Origin: Lindgomyces ingoldianus
Taxonomy: Eukaryota; Ascomycota; Dothideomycetes; Pleosporales; Lindgomycetaceae
Direction: 5' to 3'
Assembly: GCF_010093535.1 (NCBI RefSeq)
Contig: NW_022985181.1
Location: forward strand, 795,333 to 859,332
DNA: 64,000 nucleotides
The notes beneath the pieces are model-generated. The model had not been told where the DNA came from and did no database searches. It was given only the letters and a program-made list of their open reading frames with translations. Below, one piece after another: positions 10,701 to 23,772 of the stretch; position 1 is the stretch's first letter, and each line of letters opens with the position of its first letter. Position numbers and translations under genes: made by a program.

Positions 10701-13390
10701 CCCTAAATAATAACATAATCTAAGATTAGTTTCCTCTACTAATTATATAAAATATTATAAACTAATTAAAAGGAACCTAGTACTTGTAAGGCCGGATGTC
10801 CCAGAACGGGCCAGTATGGCCTCACCTGACCTGTTTGGAGGTCGTATGACCTGTGCTTCGTATATAAGCATGAATCCTGACAAGCGAAGCTTGGCAGCGA
10901 TTCGTCTCTCTTACAATACACTCCTATCTTTCTCCGAAAGCTTGCTCTCAGTGCTATCCGTGCTACTTACCATCCCATCTTTACAGTACTTTACAAAGTT
11001 TAACGTACAAGACAGATTTAATAAGATAAGGATACAGAAAGAAGACAAGTAGCTTATAGTGTTTAGGACCCTATAAAGACTCTATAAACTACTAGTAATG
11101 CTATTTAGCTTAATAAACGCCTTAGCAACATTCTAATAAATTATTAATATAGCTTTTAACCTATATCTTAATGTCTTTACTCTAGTATATTTAGATAATG
11201 TCCTTATCTATTTAAAAGATACCCTAAAAGACTATATATAGAAGGTATAAAAAGTCTTAAAACAGCTTAAGAAATACAGACTCTACCTACAGCTTTTTAA
11301 ATGCAAATTCTACATTACTAAAATAGAGTACTTAGAATTTATAATTAATAGAGAAAAAATAAAGATTAACCTAGCTAAAGTACAGAAGGTACTTAAATAG
11401 CTAGAACTTATAATAGTTAAGAAAGTAAAAGAATTCCCAGGACTATTAAGCTATGTTAGATAAATAATTAGAGACTACTTAAAAATTACTATACTATTAA
11501 TAAACACTATAACTAAGGAATAAGTAACAGCAAAATTTGTTTAGACCCTATAAATAAATAAAGCGTTTATAGCGCTAAAATAAGCTATAACTGCTAAGCT
11601 AGTGCTAAGAATGTATAACCTATAGTTAGATACTAAGATCCACACAGACGCATCTCTAGGAGCTAGCAGAGCTGCGTTCTATTAAAAATAGGAAGATAGA
11701 AAATAGCACTTAGTTGCGTACTATTTTGCTAAGTTCTTAGGACCTAAAGCAGGTTACAGCATACCTAATAAAAAGCTAAAAGCAATACTAAACGCTGTAA
11801 GAGTATAGGCCACAGAACTACATAGAATAGTAAAACCCTTCTATATTATAACAGACTACGCAAATCTAGTTACATTCTTAACAGTAAAAAAGCTATTACT
11901 AATGCATATAAGATAAGTAATAGAGCTTACATAATTTAACTGCATTATTAAGCATGTTCTAAAAACACAGAATTAGTAGGCTAACGCCCTTAGCTAAAAA
12001 CTAGACTACTTTAATAAAGAAAAAGAAGGAACTAAGAAGTTTACGCTCTTTAAAGAAACTAATAAAGAATAGATCTATAATAGCTCTAGACTTATAAAGA
12101 AATTCTACATACTTACTGCAAATAAGTAGAGATAAAAAAACCTAATCTAAGAATATTACAAATCCCTAATGTTTAGACACTCTAAAATAGGCACCCTTTA
12201 GAAGAAGCTAAAGGCTGCTATACTATAATAAATACTAAAAGTTAAGCAGCTATGCATAGAGGTGCTTAGAGAATGCAACACCTGCAATAAAAATAACCTA
12301 TAAAGGCACAAAACTTATAAGTACTTTTAGCTAATTAAAGCCTTAAAGCTACTATAAATAATAATTATAATAGACTTTATTACAGAATTACCTCTGTCTA
12401 AAGAACTAGGGACAGACAGGATGTATAACATAATTATAGTAGCCTTAGACAAAACTACAAAGTATCTGCACACTTAGCCTTTAAAAAAAATAATAACAGC
12501 TAAAAAATTTATTTATAAATTAAAACAAAATGTAATATTAGTGCATAGATGCCTAAAGATTATTATCTTTAACTAAGACAAGTTGTTTACTAGCAGTTTC
12601 TAAAAAGCAGTAATGCAGCACTTTAGTATAACACACAAGCTATTAACAGCTTACTACCTGTAAACAGACAGCTAAACTAAGAGAGCAAATGCAGAAGTAA
12701 AAAAATACCTAAGAAAGTACATTTTTTATACTTAAAATAACTAGGCAGCATAGCTTCTAATAGCATAGCTAGCTATTAATAATGTAGAGTTAGCTATAAT
12801 AAAAGAAACACTATATAAAGCTAATTTTAGATATAACTTTTATTTTACATTATATAGGAACTAACCTATAGACCTATAGGAGTTAATAGATTAGCTAACA
12901 GACCTATAATAGATACATAAAAGATTAGCTATAGAAGCTAGGTCTAGCAGGAAAATAATAGAGAAGTATGTAAATAAATTACAACAACTAGGACTAAAAA
13001 TCTACCTTAAAGATTATGTGTATCTTAACACTAAGAACCTTAAAACACCTAGACCCTCTAGAAAGCTAGCAGAAAAAAGAATAAAACTATATAAAGTCTT
13101 ATAGACCTAATAGGATAACTACAAGCTTAAGCTTCCCCCACACATAAAGATACACCTATAGTTCTATACTTCTAAATTAAAAAAGGCACCTAAAGAGATT
13201 CCTTTATCTACGCAAGGATAGGAAGATAAAAAGATAGAATATAAAGTTAAACACGTTATTAGTAATTAAAAGAACTAGAAAAAATTCTTAGTAAAATAGA
13301 AAAAGTAGCTTACTAGTAAAAACACATAAAAACTAGCTAAGAATTTACAGAACGCGCAGCTATTAGTATAAAAGTACCTCTAAGCTTGTC
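7753..13390 (+). pseudogene. Degenerate gag-pol of chromovirus G2
   Basis: Order of landmarks: gag core at about 7980-8330 (KIFSSIKNFKEALTAIYKTF; then QHTLENS...RLSKVVKNKF); zinc knuckle at about 8510-8565 (LNCRKVGHFY*NC, CX2CX4HX4C); protease about 9850-9890 (ALVDSRCTFTAID); reverse transcriptase about 10500-11480 with KLCPLTGARKKAL at its start and LVYLDNVLIY at about 11185-11215; RNase H about 11600-11950 (IHTDASLGASRAAFY); integrase zinc finger about 12240-12300 and catalytic core from about 12355 (IDFITELPLSKELGTDRM); chromodomain about 13240-13385 (EYKVKHVISN, KKFLVK, TSKNT*KLAKNLQNAQLLV). The solo LTR at 10785-10985 splits the RT. In-frame TAG/TAA codons are dense, so no protein is made. 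Confidence 0.9.
10785..10985 (+). repeat. Solo LTR, family D (201 bp)
   Basis: Starts TGTAAGGCC and ends TTTACA, with a perfect 5-bp target duplication GTACT at 10780-10784 and 10986-10990. Removing it restores the RT reading frame of G2 (KLKGT*YF joined to TKFNVQDRFNKI). A TATA-like CGTATATAAG lies at about 10859. Much less mutated than its host, so it inserted after most RIP had acted on G2. Other copies: 35085-35272, 35419-35619 and 46992-47321. A 78-codon open frame across it is chance. Confidence 0.92.
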
Positions 13391-13499
13391 TAAAAGAAAC
13401 TAGCTAGGCAATAAGGCACTTATATTAAAAGGAACAGCTACGTTATTACTAGATAGCAGCAGCCTTTAGAAACAAGTCTTAGCTAATAAAAGTTAAGAA

Positions 13500-13900
13500 A
13501 AGGAACAGCTCTTTACTTTAGCCTTAAAAGCTTTTATATTGTCTAAAGAAAAGAGATCCCTTTTTAAGTACTTTACACGCTAAGCTTCTAGTAAATCTAA
13601 TAACTTTTAGATATAATCTTGTCTAGAACACTCCCTATTTCTTGCCTCTAAAGTCTTCTAACTCTGTTGCAACATCTCTTTTTAAAAATAAAGTTACTTC
13701 TATTTTTAGACTAGTTGTTTATCTAATAGCGCGTAGTTCTTAGCCTAAGAAGCCTTAACAGAATAAAGAAGTTCCTCTCTCACTCTCTCTAGGCGCTTTT
13801 ACGCAGCGTTAGACATAAAAGTGTTGCACTTATTATTCTTTTTTACACACTTAACACACCTATTTAAAGATAACATTAGCACACATAATAACTCTAAAAA
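13500..13900 (-). pseudogene. Antisense accessory frame of chromovirus G2
   Basis: Minus-strand frame between the chromodomain and the right LTR of G2. It encodes RCVKCVKKNNKCNTFMSNAA, then KRLERVREELL, and later YLKRDLFSLDNIKAFKAKVK, matching the order and spacing of KCVKCVKKG...FISNIA and YLKEDLLLLNKLKALEVKA in G1. In-frame stops are TAG/TAA of RIP type. Retention of the same protein pattern in two elements with different LTR families suggests it was once a real antisense gene. Confidence 0.55.
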
Positions 13901-14123
13901 TTAGTAAGTGCTGCAGGGCCTTATCTTTGTCTAGTAAAAAGGATTAAAATAAAAGGCAATGTAAAGATAATAGGATAAACAGGACTAACAAGCTATTTAG
14001 TATAAAAAAAATAGAAGTTAGAGATGCCTTTTAGTAGGTAGGCGCCTACTTTATAAACAAACTCTTACTAACACAGTTGTGTAAGCAGAGCAGCAAGGAC
14101 GCTGCTAGGGAGAAGAGGCAGCG

Positions 14124-14739
14124 TGTTACAGTCTACAGTTAGACTAGCGTAACTCTACTAGCAGTGCTCTACAATCTAGCTAGATTAGGACAGGGCTTAC
14201 TTATAGACTAATTAGAAGCCACAGAGGCAGCACAGCTGCCTAAGGTAATAGAAGAATGCGTTATCTAGTAGGAACACAGAACACAAGGCCTAAGGGAGCT
14301 TAGCAAGTCTACATAAGCTAAGACAAGTTAGCAGTAGGACTAATTTATAAGGCTTACCTAAACTTGCCTAAACTTGCCTTAGCGCACCCTCTACATGTAT
14401 ATAGTTCTTACATTAAACAACCTTTAGGAGGTGTGTTTAACATTAAGTTTATTCTTTACATAGACTAAGTAGCATTTAGCTTTCTAAAGAGCTATAATAC
14501 TATTTATATATCTTGCACTATATATACCTCTAACCCTGTCTAAAAGGACTGTTTAACCCCAGCCTCCCTACTGCCGCACATAGGGCAAACCACAATCTAG
14601 TTGCTCTCCTATTCTCCACTAGCCTATTAGCCTGTACGTAGGACTGTACACCCTACTGATTGGCCCCTACCTTTCGCCCTACTTCTCCCCTAGGAACATC
14701 ATCAGACCTGAGTGCTTCTAAGAAGCAAGGATTGTAACA
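14124..14739 (+). repeat. Right LTR of G2 (616 bp)
   Basis: Starts TGTTACAGTC and ends GGATTGTAACA. Its reverse complement aligns along its length with the two LTRs of G3 (14931 onward and 31911-32618), so G2 and G3 are the same family in opposite orientations. The right end keeps un-mutated TCA, TGA and TGG trinucleotides. Confidence 0.88.
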
Positions 14740-14930
14740 TCTTCTTATCTAGGCCTACGTACTAAACACCACAAGCTAAGGCAGCGTAACTAGTAAGTAG
14801 ATATTATAATATAAGACTACACTAAACAGCTTTTTTTACACTAATACGTTTATAATAACGCGCTACTTAAATATATTAAAAAATTATTAAATATAGTCTA
14901 TATTTTAAGCGTTTAAATAAAATATAATAC
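14740..14930 (+). mobile_element. Left part of a pogo-type transposon split by G3
   Basis: From about 14800 it matches the subterminal region of the P2 pogo elements (cactaa...tttaaataaaatata). The match resumes at 32624 after G3, with AATAC duplicated at 14926-14930 and 32619-32623. The first 60 bases (CTACGTACTAAACACCAC...) could be a diverged terminal repeat. Heavily mutated. Confidence 0.55.
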
Positions 14931-15275
14931 TGTTACAATCCTTGCTTAGTGGAAGCACTCGGGTCGGTGTTGTTCCTAGTGGGGTAGGACGGAAGATTGG
15001 GGCCGACGGCAGGGTGTACAGTCCTGCGTAATGGCTATTAGGCTAATAGAGTAAGGGAGGGTCACTAGATTGTAGTTTGTCCCTATAGCAGCAGTATAGT
15101 AGCTAGGTTAAACAGTCTTGTTAGACAGAATTAGAGGTATATATGTTACAAGATATATAAATAGTATTACAGCTCTTTAGAAAGCTAGAATGCTACTTAG
15201 TCTATGTAAAGAATAAACTAAATATTAAACACACCTCTTAAAGGTTGTTTAAGGTTAGAACTATATACATGTCTA
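14931..15275 (-). repeat. Truncated left (3') LTR of G3
   Basis: Matches the right LTR from its TGTTACAATCC end to the ATATACATGT motif, then diverges into a segment that leads straight into integrase. About 270 bp of LTR and the integrase C-terminus and chromodomain are missing, so a deletion joined LTR to integrase. The first 120 bp keep CGG, TCG and TGG. Confidence 0.8.
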
Positions 15276-15359
15276 ATAGTGCTAAGAATAAGTTGAAAGA
15301 GTTTGCTAAGTCTACAGTACAGTAAACTTGCCTAACTTGTTAAACTTGTTTAACTTGCA

Positions 15360-17289
15360 AGGGCTACTATTATCATGTCGCACATTCTTTCTGTACCTAG
15401 TTCCTTTAATAGAGGAAGTCCTGTTATAAAATCTATGGTGATTATTGTCTATAGCTGCTTTAGAGCTTTAATTAGTTAGAGATATCTGTATGTTTTATGC
15501 CTTTAGGGGTTGTTTCTATTACATGCATTGCATTCTCTAAGTACCTCTATGCACAACTGCTTTATCTTAGGTATTAGTTAAAAAATAGCAGTTTTTAGCT
15601 TCTTTTAGAAAGTGCTAATTCTAGGGTGCCTAAACATTAGGGATTTATAGTATTTATAGATTAAGTTCTTTTATTCTTGTTTAGTTACTATAAGCGCACA
15701 GAACTCTTCTATAGGCCTAGGTCTATTGTACACCAATTCTTTCTCTGTTTTTTTAAAGAGAGCAAACTTTTTAGTTCTTTCTTCTTCTCTATTAAAATAA
15801 TTAGGTCTCTAGCTAAAAGCGCTAGCCTACTAGTTTTATGCTTCTAGAACATGTTTAATAATGCAGTTAAACTAGGCAAGTTCTATTACCTATTATATGT
15901 ACATTAGTAACAGTTTCTTTATAGTTAAAAATGTAACTAGATTTATATAGTTAGTTATAATATTAAAACACTTTTCTATTTTATGTAGTTCTGTTGCCTA
16001 TATTTATACTGCGTTAAGTATTACTTTTAGCTCTTTATTAGGTATGCTGTAGCCTGCTTTAGGTCCTAAGAACTTAGCTAAATAATATGCTACTAGGTGC
16101 TATTTTTTATCTTTCTATTTTTAATAAAGTGCTGCGCTGCTTGCTTTTAAAGATGCATTTATATCAATCTTTATATCTAACCTTAGGTTGTACATTTATA
16201 GTACTAGTTTAATAGTTACAGCTTACTTTAATGCTTTAAAGGCATTATTTATTTATAGAGTTTAGATAAACTTTGCAACTACTTGTTTCTTTATAGTTAT
16301 GTTAGTTAATAGTAGGGTAATTTTTAAGTAATTCTTAATTATTTGTCTAACATATCTAGATAGTCGAAGGAATCTCTTAATTTTCTTAACTATTATAGGT
16401 TCTAGCTATTCTAAGACCTTTTATATCTTAGCTAAGTTAATCTTAATCTTATTACTATTAATTATAAATCCTAGGTATTATATCTTAGTAACATAAAATT
16501 TGCATTTAGAAAGCTGTAGGTAGAGTCTGTATTCTTATAGCTTCTCTAAAACTTTTTATACTTTCTGTACATAGTCCTCTAAGCTGTCTTTTGTATAGAT
16601 AAGGACATTATCTGAATATACTAATATAAAGACATTAAGGTATAAGTTTAAAGCTGTGTTAGTAATTTTCTAGAATGTTGCTAAAGCGTTTGTTAAGCTA
16701 AATAGCATTACTAGTAGCTTATATAATTCTTATAAAGTTTAGAAGGCTGTAAGCTATTTATCTTCTTCTCTTATCTATATTTTGTTAAATCTATTCTATA
16801 CATTAAACTTTATAAAGTACAGAGTTTCTTTTAGTTAGTTTATAATGTCTTATATAATTAAAAGAGGGAACTAGTTTTAAATTATATTATTATTTAAAGT
16901 TTAATAATCTTAATAAACTTAGATTTTTCTTTTTTTTATAAAGACTACTGCTAAGGCAACTAGGCTGTAGCTTTTTTAAATGTAGCCTTATGCTAACATT
17001 TAATTAACATATTTCTATAAGGCTTTCTTTTATATTCTTATTAGAGAGCAGAGCCTGTAGGTCTTTAGGTTAGAATCTTTTATTAGGTTTATAGTGTAGT
17101 TCTATAGTTAGTGCGGGGGCAATTTTCTAGAATCCTTAGGTGTCTTAAACATGTCTTTATAGTCTTTATATTTAGTAGGAATAGCATGTTCTTTCTAGAT
17201 TCTATAAACACTAATCTATTTTACATCTTTATTAGCTTTAAGTTTCTTATAAGAAACTTTTTTTTATAACTTTTACTATTCTAGCTTTT
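15360..17289 (-). pseudogene. Degenerate pol (RT, RNase H, partial integrase) of G3
   Basis: Minus-strand remnants in order: RT region at about 17200-16300, RNase H about 16250-15900, integrase zinc-finger region around 15550, and integrase core at about 15445-15360, readable as IDFITGLPLLKELGTERMCD, matching IDFITELPLSKELGTDRM of G2. The core stops abruptly after VALAS at about 15362, the deletion junction. Stops of TAG/TAA type elsewhere. Bases 15280-15440 are less mutated than the flanks. Confidence 0.8.
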
Positions 17290-17607
17290 TGTCACGGTAT
17301 CCTCCCCGGATCCTAGACATAACTGTATTAGACGCGTACTAGAGTATTATTAGTGCACGTTTAACACAAACACAACACAACACAGACATAAACTTAAGCA
17401 TAAACTGCTTTAACACTAACTAAACCTAAAATAGGCTTAATTTATACCTAAAGCGCTTAGACTTCTAAGCTAAGTATTTAATTACTAATTTCTTTTTAAA
17501 CCTTTCTGTTCCTTACACAACATCTTGTACCTACTATAATACCTTACATAGTAATTAAACTAGACCTCTGTAAAGCTCTATAACCTTACTTATGCATAAT
17601 TATAACA
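17290..17607 (+). repeat. Left (5') LTR of G4, 318 bp
   Basis: Starts TGTCACGGTATCC, ends ATTATAACA. The outer end keeps CGG and CCGG, while the inner part is mutated. Same length as the three other LTRs of this family (18427, 23773, 28306). Confidence 0.92.
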
Positions 17608-17899
17608 TTACGTTGTGTTAAAACTCTAGCTAAGAATAGCCTCTAAATTTAATTTAATAAGCTTAGTACTTACATAACTCTAAGCTATTAAAGTAAGCTA
17701 AAAAGCCTTCTAAAAAGCGCTTACTTTATAAGAAAGCTGCTACATTGCAAACTTAAAAGCTTTTTAAAAAGACTTTAAAGAACAGCTTTGCATTATTAAG
17801 CAGTCTGTTTCTACTTTAACTCTTGTTATAGTAGTAGAAACTAAGAACTTACTAGCCTTAAAGCCTACCTAGAAGTCTAGAGATAGCTTAACTTCCTCC

Positions 17900-18426
17900 T
17901 ATCTAACACTACTTACAACTTATAACCTTTTTAACCTAGTAATAAAATCTAACTAACTCCTTAATCCCCTACTGTTTAATAGAAAATAAAAAGACTTACC
18001 TTCCTTCTTATGCAAGCTCTAATATAAACTTAAAGAAAACATAGACTAATTCCCCTCTAAACACTTTTAGTTACTATATGCCTACTTTTAACTTAACTGT
18101 AACATAACAGCCTTAATTAACTTACTAATAAATAAAGATATTATTAACCTAAATTAATTTATAGCGTTTTTGCAAGTAACTTATAAAGACTTAAATAAAA
18201 AGTTAACAGCCCTAAGTTACCTAAACACCTTATAATAAAAAAAAAAAAGCTTTACTTTACACTTTACTAAGTTCTGCTAACTTGCATTTAATATAGGCCT
18301 AAATAAGATAGGTCTAATTACAGCTTTATGTAACTCCCTCTTAACTAAACTGCAACGCGCTATAGTAGAAGAACCCCTCTTAAACAACCTTAACGCGTAT
18401 GCAAACCTAATTGCTACCTATAATAA
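17900..18426 (+). pseudogene. Degenerate gag of G4, left part
   Basis: Plus-strand frame with KDLPSFLCKL, FIAFLQVTYKDLN and KKSFTLHFTKF, the capsid-type gag pattern of fungal Gypsy elements (SFITFLQVTYGD, FTTHFAEFRRLA in relatives). It is cut by G5 after NLIATYNN and continues at 24096 after the duplicated AATAA. Several TAG/TAA stops. Confidence 0.8.
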
Positions 18427-18744
18427 TGTCACAATTGTGCACAAGTAAGGTTATAGAGCTTTACAGAGGTCTAGTTTAATTACTACGTGAGGTATTATAG
18501 TAGGTACAAGACGTTGTGTGAGGAATAGAAAGGTTTAGAAGGAAATTAGTAATTAAATACTTAGCTTAAAAGTCTAAGCGCTTTAAGTATAAATTAAGCC
18601 TATTTTAGGTTTAGTTAGTGTTAAAGCAGTTTATGCTTAAGTTTATGTCTATGTTGTGTTATGTTTGTGTTAGACGTGCACTAATAATACTCTAGTACAC
18701 GTCTAATACAGTTATGTCTAGGATCTAGGGAGGATACTGTAACA
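18427..18744 (-). repeat. Left (3') LTR of G5, 318 bp
   Basis: Starts TGTCACAATTGTGC, ends GATACTGTAACA. Its left edge keeps TCA, CAATTG and GTGAGG, which are mutated in the inner copy. Confidence 0.92.
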
Positions 18745-18769
18745 GTACCTCCCCTCTTATTAGGAAAGG

Positions 18770-21700
18770 AATCCTTTACATTAGTAGTTCTAGTATTAGG
18801 TTGTCTTTGTTAGGGTACAGGTTTAGTTTAGATAGGTATTAGGCGTGGAATTAGGTTACTGTAGAGTTCTTTTATAGGGCTTCTGCAGGTTCCTACAACA
18901 GTTTATTATATCTAGTCTATTTTATAAAGTATTTATAGATACATTTCTTCTTATTAAACTAGATCTATTTAATGTCTTTTATAACATATTTTAGTTTGTT
19001 ATTTATAATAACAAGTTTAAGTAGCAGGTTTAGCTGTCTAAGTAGATAGTTAGATTTAAAGGCTGCTTAGCGCAGTAATAATACATAGAACACAGAGTGT
19101 ATTTTTATGCTGTTAGGTAGAATTAATTAGTAAGCATATAATAAGACTATATAGGCTACTATAAAAAGGCTAAGGTTTTTCTAATTAAGTTTTTTTAATT
19201 ATTAGTTTATTTAGATATTTCTAGCATCTAGCTAGACCTTCTTGCTAGCTGCATACGCAGGGGCAAGGGTTTAGGATTAGTTTACGTACTCTTATTAAAA
19301 AGCTTAAGCTTATATAAGCTCTTTATAAATATATTTAGATATATTTTAGATTTTATTAATAAGTTTATTTACATCTGTTACTTATATAAATTAATAAGTT
19401 AGTTAGGGGGTATTTATAAGTAGTTTAAATCCTATTTAGAGGTAGTATTTATAGTTTACTAAAAATAGAGATACTTACATTAATTTAGATGTTATGTTAT
19501 TAGCTTTAAACTATGCTATAGCTAACTATTTTACCTAGTTATCTTACTAGTAGTTTGTATACACTTATAAAACTTATTTTATTATAGTGTTTATGTTCTT
19601 AGTCTAGCTATTAGTCTCTAAGTAAAAAGCTGTAGATAAATAGGGGATAATTTAGAGCTATTTATAAAGTTTGTCTTAGAAGGCTAAGACAAACTGCGTA
19701 CCTCTATCTAATATAATTATGTTAGGTAGGCTATAGTAAACCTATACATATTAGTAGAATAACTAGGCTATATTAGGGGCAGTTATAAAGAAATATAGTA
19801 TTAAGTATTAATACTTAGTTAAGTAATTAATAACTACTATAATATTTATGTACTTTTTAAATAAAAGTAAGTTTATAATAAAATTAATTAATATGTCTTT
19901 TTAAGCTTATTTAAAGATTAGGAGCAGTTTAAGCAGGCTATTATACCTTTTTTAAGAGGCTTTTACTTTACAGTAAGTATAGCAACATAATACATATTAG
20001 CGTACAGTATAGAACATGCGGGGCTAGTAGTACTCTCTCTGTAGTAGGTTAAGAGTCTTTTCTCTGCTTAGGTGTCCTCTAACAGGCAAGTTGTGTATAA
20101 TTTAAAGTAGTTTAATTCTTAGTTTATTAAAATTAAAGATTATAAGTTAGTTATAGTAATATAGCTTACTATTTTAGTTTTTATAGTTAGCTAGTGTTAC
20201 CTTCTTTAACTAACTAGCGCTGTTTTAAAGCAGGTCTAAAGTTTCTTAAATAAATTTATTATTTAAATACTTATTAGTAATAATTTAATTAATTGTCTAA
20301 TTTATTTTATTTAAGTTAAGGTCTAAAAATAGCTTAGGTTAGAGTAGAGTTTAGTATTAAGCTTTTTACACTTCTTTTTAAGTAGGGATGTTTTAAAATT
20401 ACTTTATAAAGGCATTTAGTTTCCCTCTATCTTAACTAGAATAATAAGTAATTTTAAAATTAAAATAAGACAGGTATTTAGACTAATAAGCTTATTAGTA
20501 GCTAAGTTGTTTTATAGTTGCAAAGTACTATAAGTTCTTATAGTTAAATAAGACCTGTATTAGATGCGCTGCACCTTCTAGTTTAGGTTGCTATTATTTA
20601 AAGCAGCGTACTATAGTAAGTAATTTCTTATTATAAATCTTATAATTACCTTCTGCAAAACTTATTCTTTTTAAGAAGTATGTAATAGGCCTAATAGTCC
20701 TGTCTAGCTTAGTCTAGAAAAGAACTCCTGCTACTATGTAGTTTAAGGCATTAGCTTCTATAAGTATTAGTAGTTTAAAGTTAAAGTAGTAGAGTATTAG
20801 GGCTTTAGTAAAGGCTTTTTTTAGCTAGTTAAAAAACTATTAGTAATTTAAGTTAAAGTTAAATTAGACTTTTTTCTTAGTAAGTGTAATTATAGGGCTT
20901 ACTAGCTATAAAAAGTTGTTAATAAATTATTAGTAAAAGTTAGTAAATCTTATAAAAGCTTAAACATTCTTTATGTCTTTTAAGTATTACTAATCTAGCA
21001 CAGTCTAAACCTTAACAGGGTCTATTTAAATGCTATCTGTAGAGATTACATATTCTAAATATGTAACCTTTAATTAGTAGAACTTGCATTTATCTATGTT
21101 AAGTTATAGACCTACTTTTTCTATAGCCTTTAGTACTAAGCGTACATGCTGTTTATGCTTTAAAAGGCTATTACTATAGATTAAAATATTATTAATATAC
21201 ATAGTGTAGAACACATCTAGGTAAAGTTAGAGCAAGTTATTTATAAAATGTTAAAAAGTACTAGGCGTGTTAGCTAAGCTAAAGGGTATTACTAGGTACT
21301 TAAATAGTCTATATTAGGTCTAAAACACTATTAGCTACTTGTTACTTTTTACTATTTTTAGCTTATTAAAAGCAGTAATAATATTTAACTTTATAAAATA
21401 CTTTACTTTGCTTAGTTAGCTTAGGGTTTCCTGTAAAAAAGAAATTAAGTATTAGTTTTTAATAGTAATAGTGTTTAGTCTTTAGTAGTTAATATAAAAT
21501 TAAAGCCTACTTTTAAGTTTCTTTATAAATAGTATAGGTAACACTACTAGTAAAGAGCTAGCTTAAATAAACTTTTTTTTTAAGTTTTTATTAAAGTATT
21601 TTTAAAGCACTTTTAATTTGTTTAGTAACATTTTATATAGTAGCCTATAACTAGGTTGTTTACTAGGCTTAAGAGTTATTTAGTAATTATATAGACATTA

Positions 21701-23770
21701 CATTAAAAGCTTATTAGACTTATTTTAAAAAAAAACATGTAATAAGTTATAGTAGTCTTAAAAAACTATTATTTTTAAGTTAGTGTGTTTTTAAGGAGCT
21801 AAAGCTTAGTTTATATTAGAAATTATAACTGCATAGATTTTATAATCTAGTTGTTAAGCTAGAGTTATAAATAAGGCAGGTCCTATGTAGTAGATGTCTA
21901 TCTACTGTTTAAGTCCTAGTTTATGTTTAAATTAGGTAGGTAAAAGTTTCTTAAAGGCTTTTTTTTCTTTAAGTTTAAGTAGTTGTTAAATTATTTTACA
22001 TAGCCTATTTTAGTAAAAGGCCTAGCTTGTTAGCCTTACTTAGGTAGTTTTTTTTTAAGTTATTAAAAAGTAAGTCTAGAAACCTTCTATATTAAGTACT
22101 ATTTAGGTGTTATTTAGGTGTAAGCATAAGCATATGTTTTAGCATTAAAAAGAGTTAAAGTTTAGAACTTACTTTTAGTAATTAAAGGCAACCTTATGCT
22201 AATATAGCTATAGTTATTCTAAGATTAGGTTATAACATTTTATGTTTATTACATAGAGTTTAATCTACTTCTTATAGTGTTAGTAAGTAATTATAATAGT
22301 TATAGTATAAAAAATAGAACTTTTTTTAAGTTATTTTCTATTAAATTTAGTTAAGTAAATTATTTAGGTAAGTAGTGTTAATTAAAGATTTAGTTTACAC
22401 GCTAGTTCTTTATTAATGTAACTTATGCTGTTTACTCCTAAGTTAATAAAAGCTTATATTAAAGCTAATATAGTTCTTTATTATAAATATATAAGAATAT
22501 TAACTTAGTACTTTTAGTTGTTAGTAAGAGACTTAGCCTATAAGTTAGCAAAGATCTAGTGTTAAATTAGTCCTAGAGGGCAACTTAGCCCTAAGACAAG
22601 CCTTTTTATAAGCTTCTACTGCTATAGCTGCAGCTACATTAAAAGTAGTAAAGAGGATTAGAGCTTAAATACAAGTTAGAGCCCTTATAAAAATAAGATT
22701 AAAATAGTAAAAATTTTTAATAAGTACTAGCAGCGCTACTTACGCAGACTTAAAAAAAAAGAATAAAGCAGTTTTAAAAGATATAACTATACTTACTGCA
22801 CTTAAAATATTAACTTTTCTTTTTATAATCTTTACGCTTTCTAGAACTAACTAAAGCATAATTTAAATTAATTTTTATTACATTAAGGTCTTTATTTACA
22901 ACTGCGCTAGTTTAAGGGTGTATTAGGGCTTGTATAGGGAGGAACTTTATATTATTATTATAGGTAGCAATTAGGTTTACATACGCGTTAAGGTTATTTA
23001 GGAGGGGTTCTTCTACTATAGCGCGTTGCAGTTTAGTTAAGAGGGAGTTATATAAAGCTATAATTAGACTTATTTTATTTAGGCCTATATTAGATGTAAG
23101 TTAGTAGAACTTAGTAAAGTGTAAAGTAAAGCTTTTTTTTTTTATTATAAAGTGTTTAGGTAACTTAGAGCTGTTAACTTTTTATTTAGGTCTTTATAAG
23201 TTACTTATAAAAACGCTATAAATTAATCTAAGTTAATAATATTCTTATTTATTAGTAAGTTAATTAAGGCTGTTACATTATAGTTAAGTTAAAAGTAGGT
23301 ATATAGTAACTAAAAGTGTTTAAAAGGGAATTAGTCTATGTTTTCTTTAAGTTTGTATTAAAGCTTATATAAAAAAGAAGGTAAGTCTTTCTATTTTCTA
23401 TTAAACAGTAGGGGATTAGGGAGTTAGTTAGATTTTATTACTAAGTTAGAAAGGTTACAGGTTGTAGGTAGCATTAGGCAGGAGAGAGTTAAGCCATCTC
23501 TAGACTTCTAGGTAGGCTTTAAGGCTAGTAAGTTCTTAGTTTCTACTACTATAACAGGAGTTAAAGTAGAAACAGACTGCTTAATAACATAAAGCTGTTC
23601 TTTAAAGTCCTTTTAAAAAGCTTTAAAGCTTATAATATAGTAGCTTTCTTATAAAGTAAGCGCTTCTTAAAAAGCTTTTTAGCTTACTTTAATAGCTTAA
23701 AGTTATATAAGTACTAAGCTTATTAAATTAGATTTAGAGGCTATTCTTAGCTAAAGTTTTAACATAATGT
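18770..23770 (-). pseudogene. Degenerate gag-pol of G5
   Basis: Reverse complement of the G4 coding region. The YIDDILIYS-type RT motif lies at about 21180-21210 (YINNILIYS on the minus strand), integrase about 20000-19500, a chromodomain near 18960-18880, and gag about 23400-22900. The protein pattern is the same as in G4 and every domain carries RIP-type stops. Confidence 0.82.
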
Positions 23771-23772
23771 AA

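Larger units (their letters stand above)
7753..14739 (+). mobile_element. Main part of RIP-inactivated chromovirus G2
   Basis: Gypsy element on the plus strand, running from within gag (continued from 1-154) to its right LTR. Its left LTR is outside the window. Interrupted by G1 at the left and by a 201-bp solo LTR at 10785-10985. The LTR belongs to the same family as those of G3. Stops occur throughout the reading frame. Confidence 0.9.

Noticed and set aside
10816..11052. 78-codon frame starting MASPDLFGG
   Set aside because: It begins inside the family D solo LTR and runs into the RT of G2. A similar frame appears in the D copy at 35408-35656, so it is a repeat by-product.
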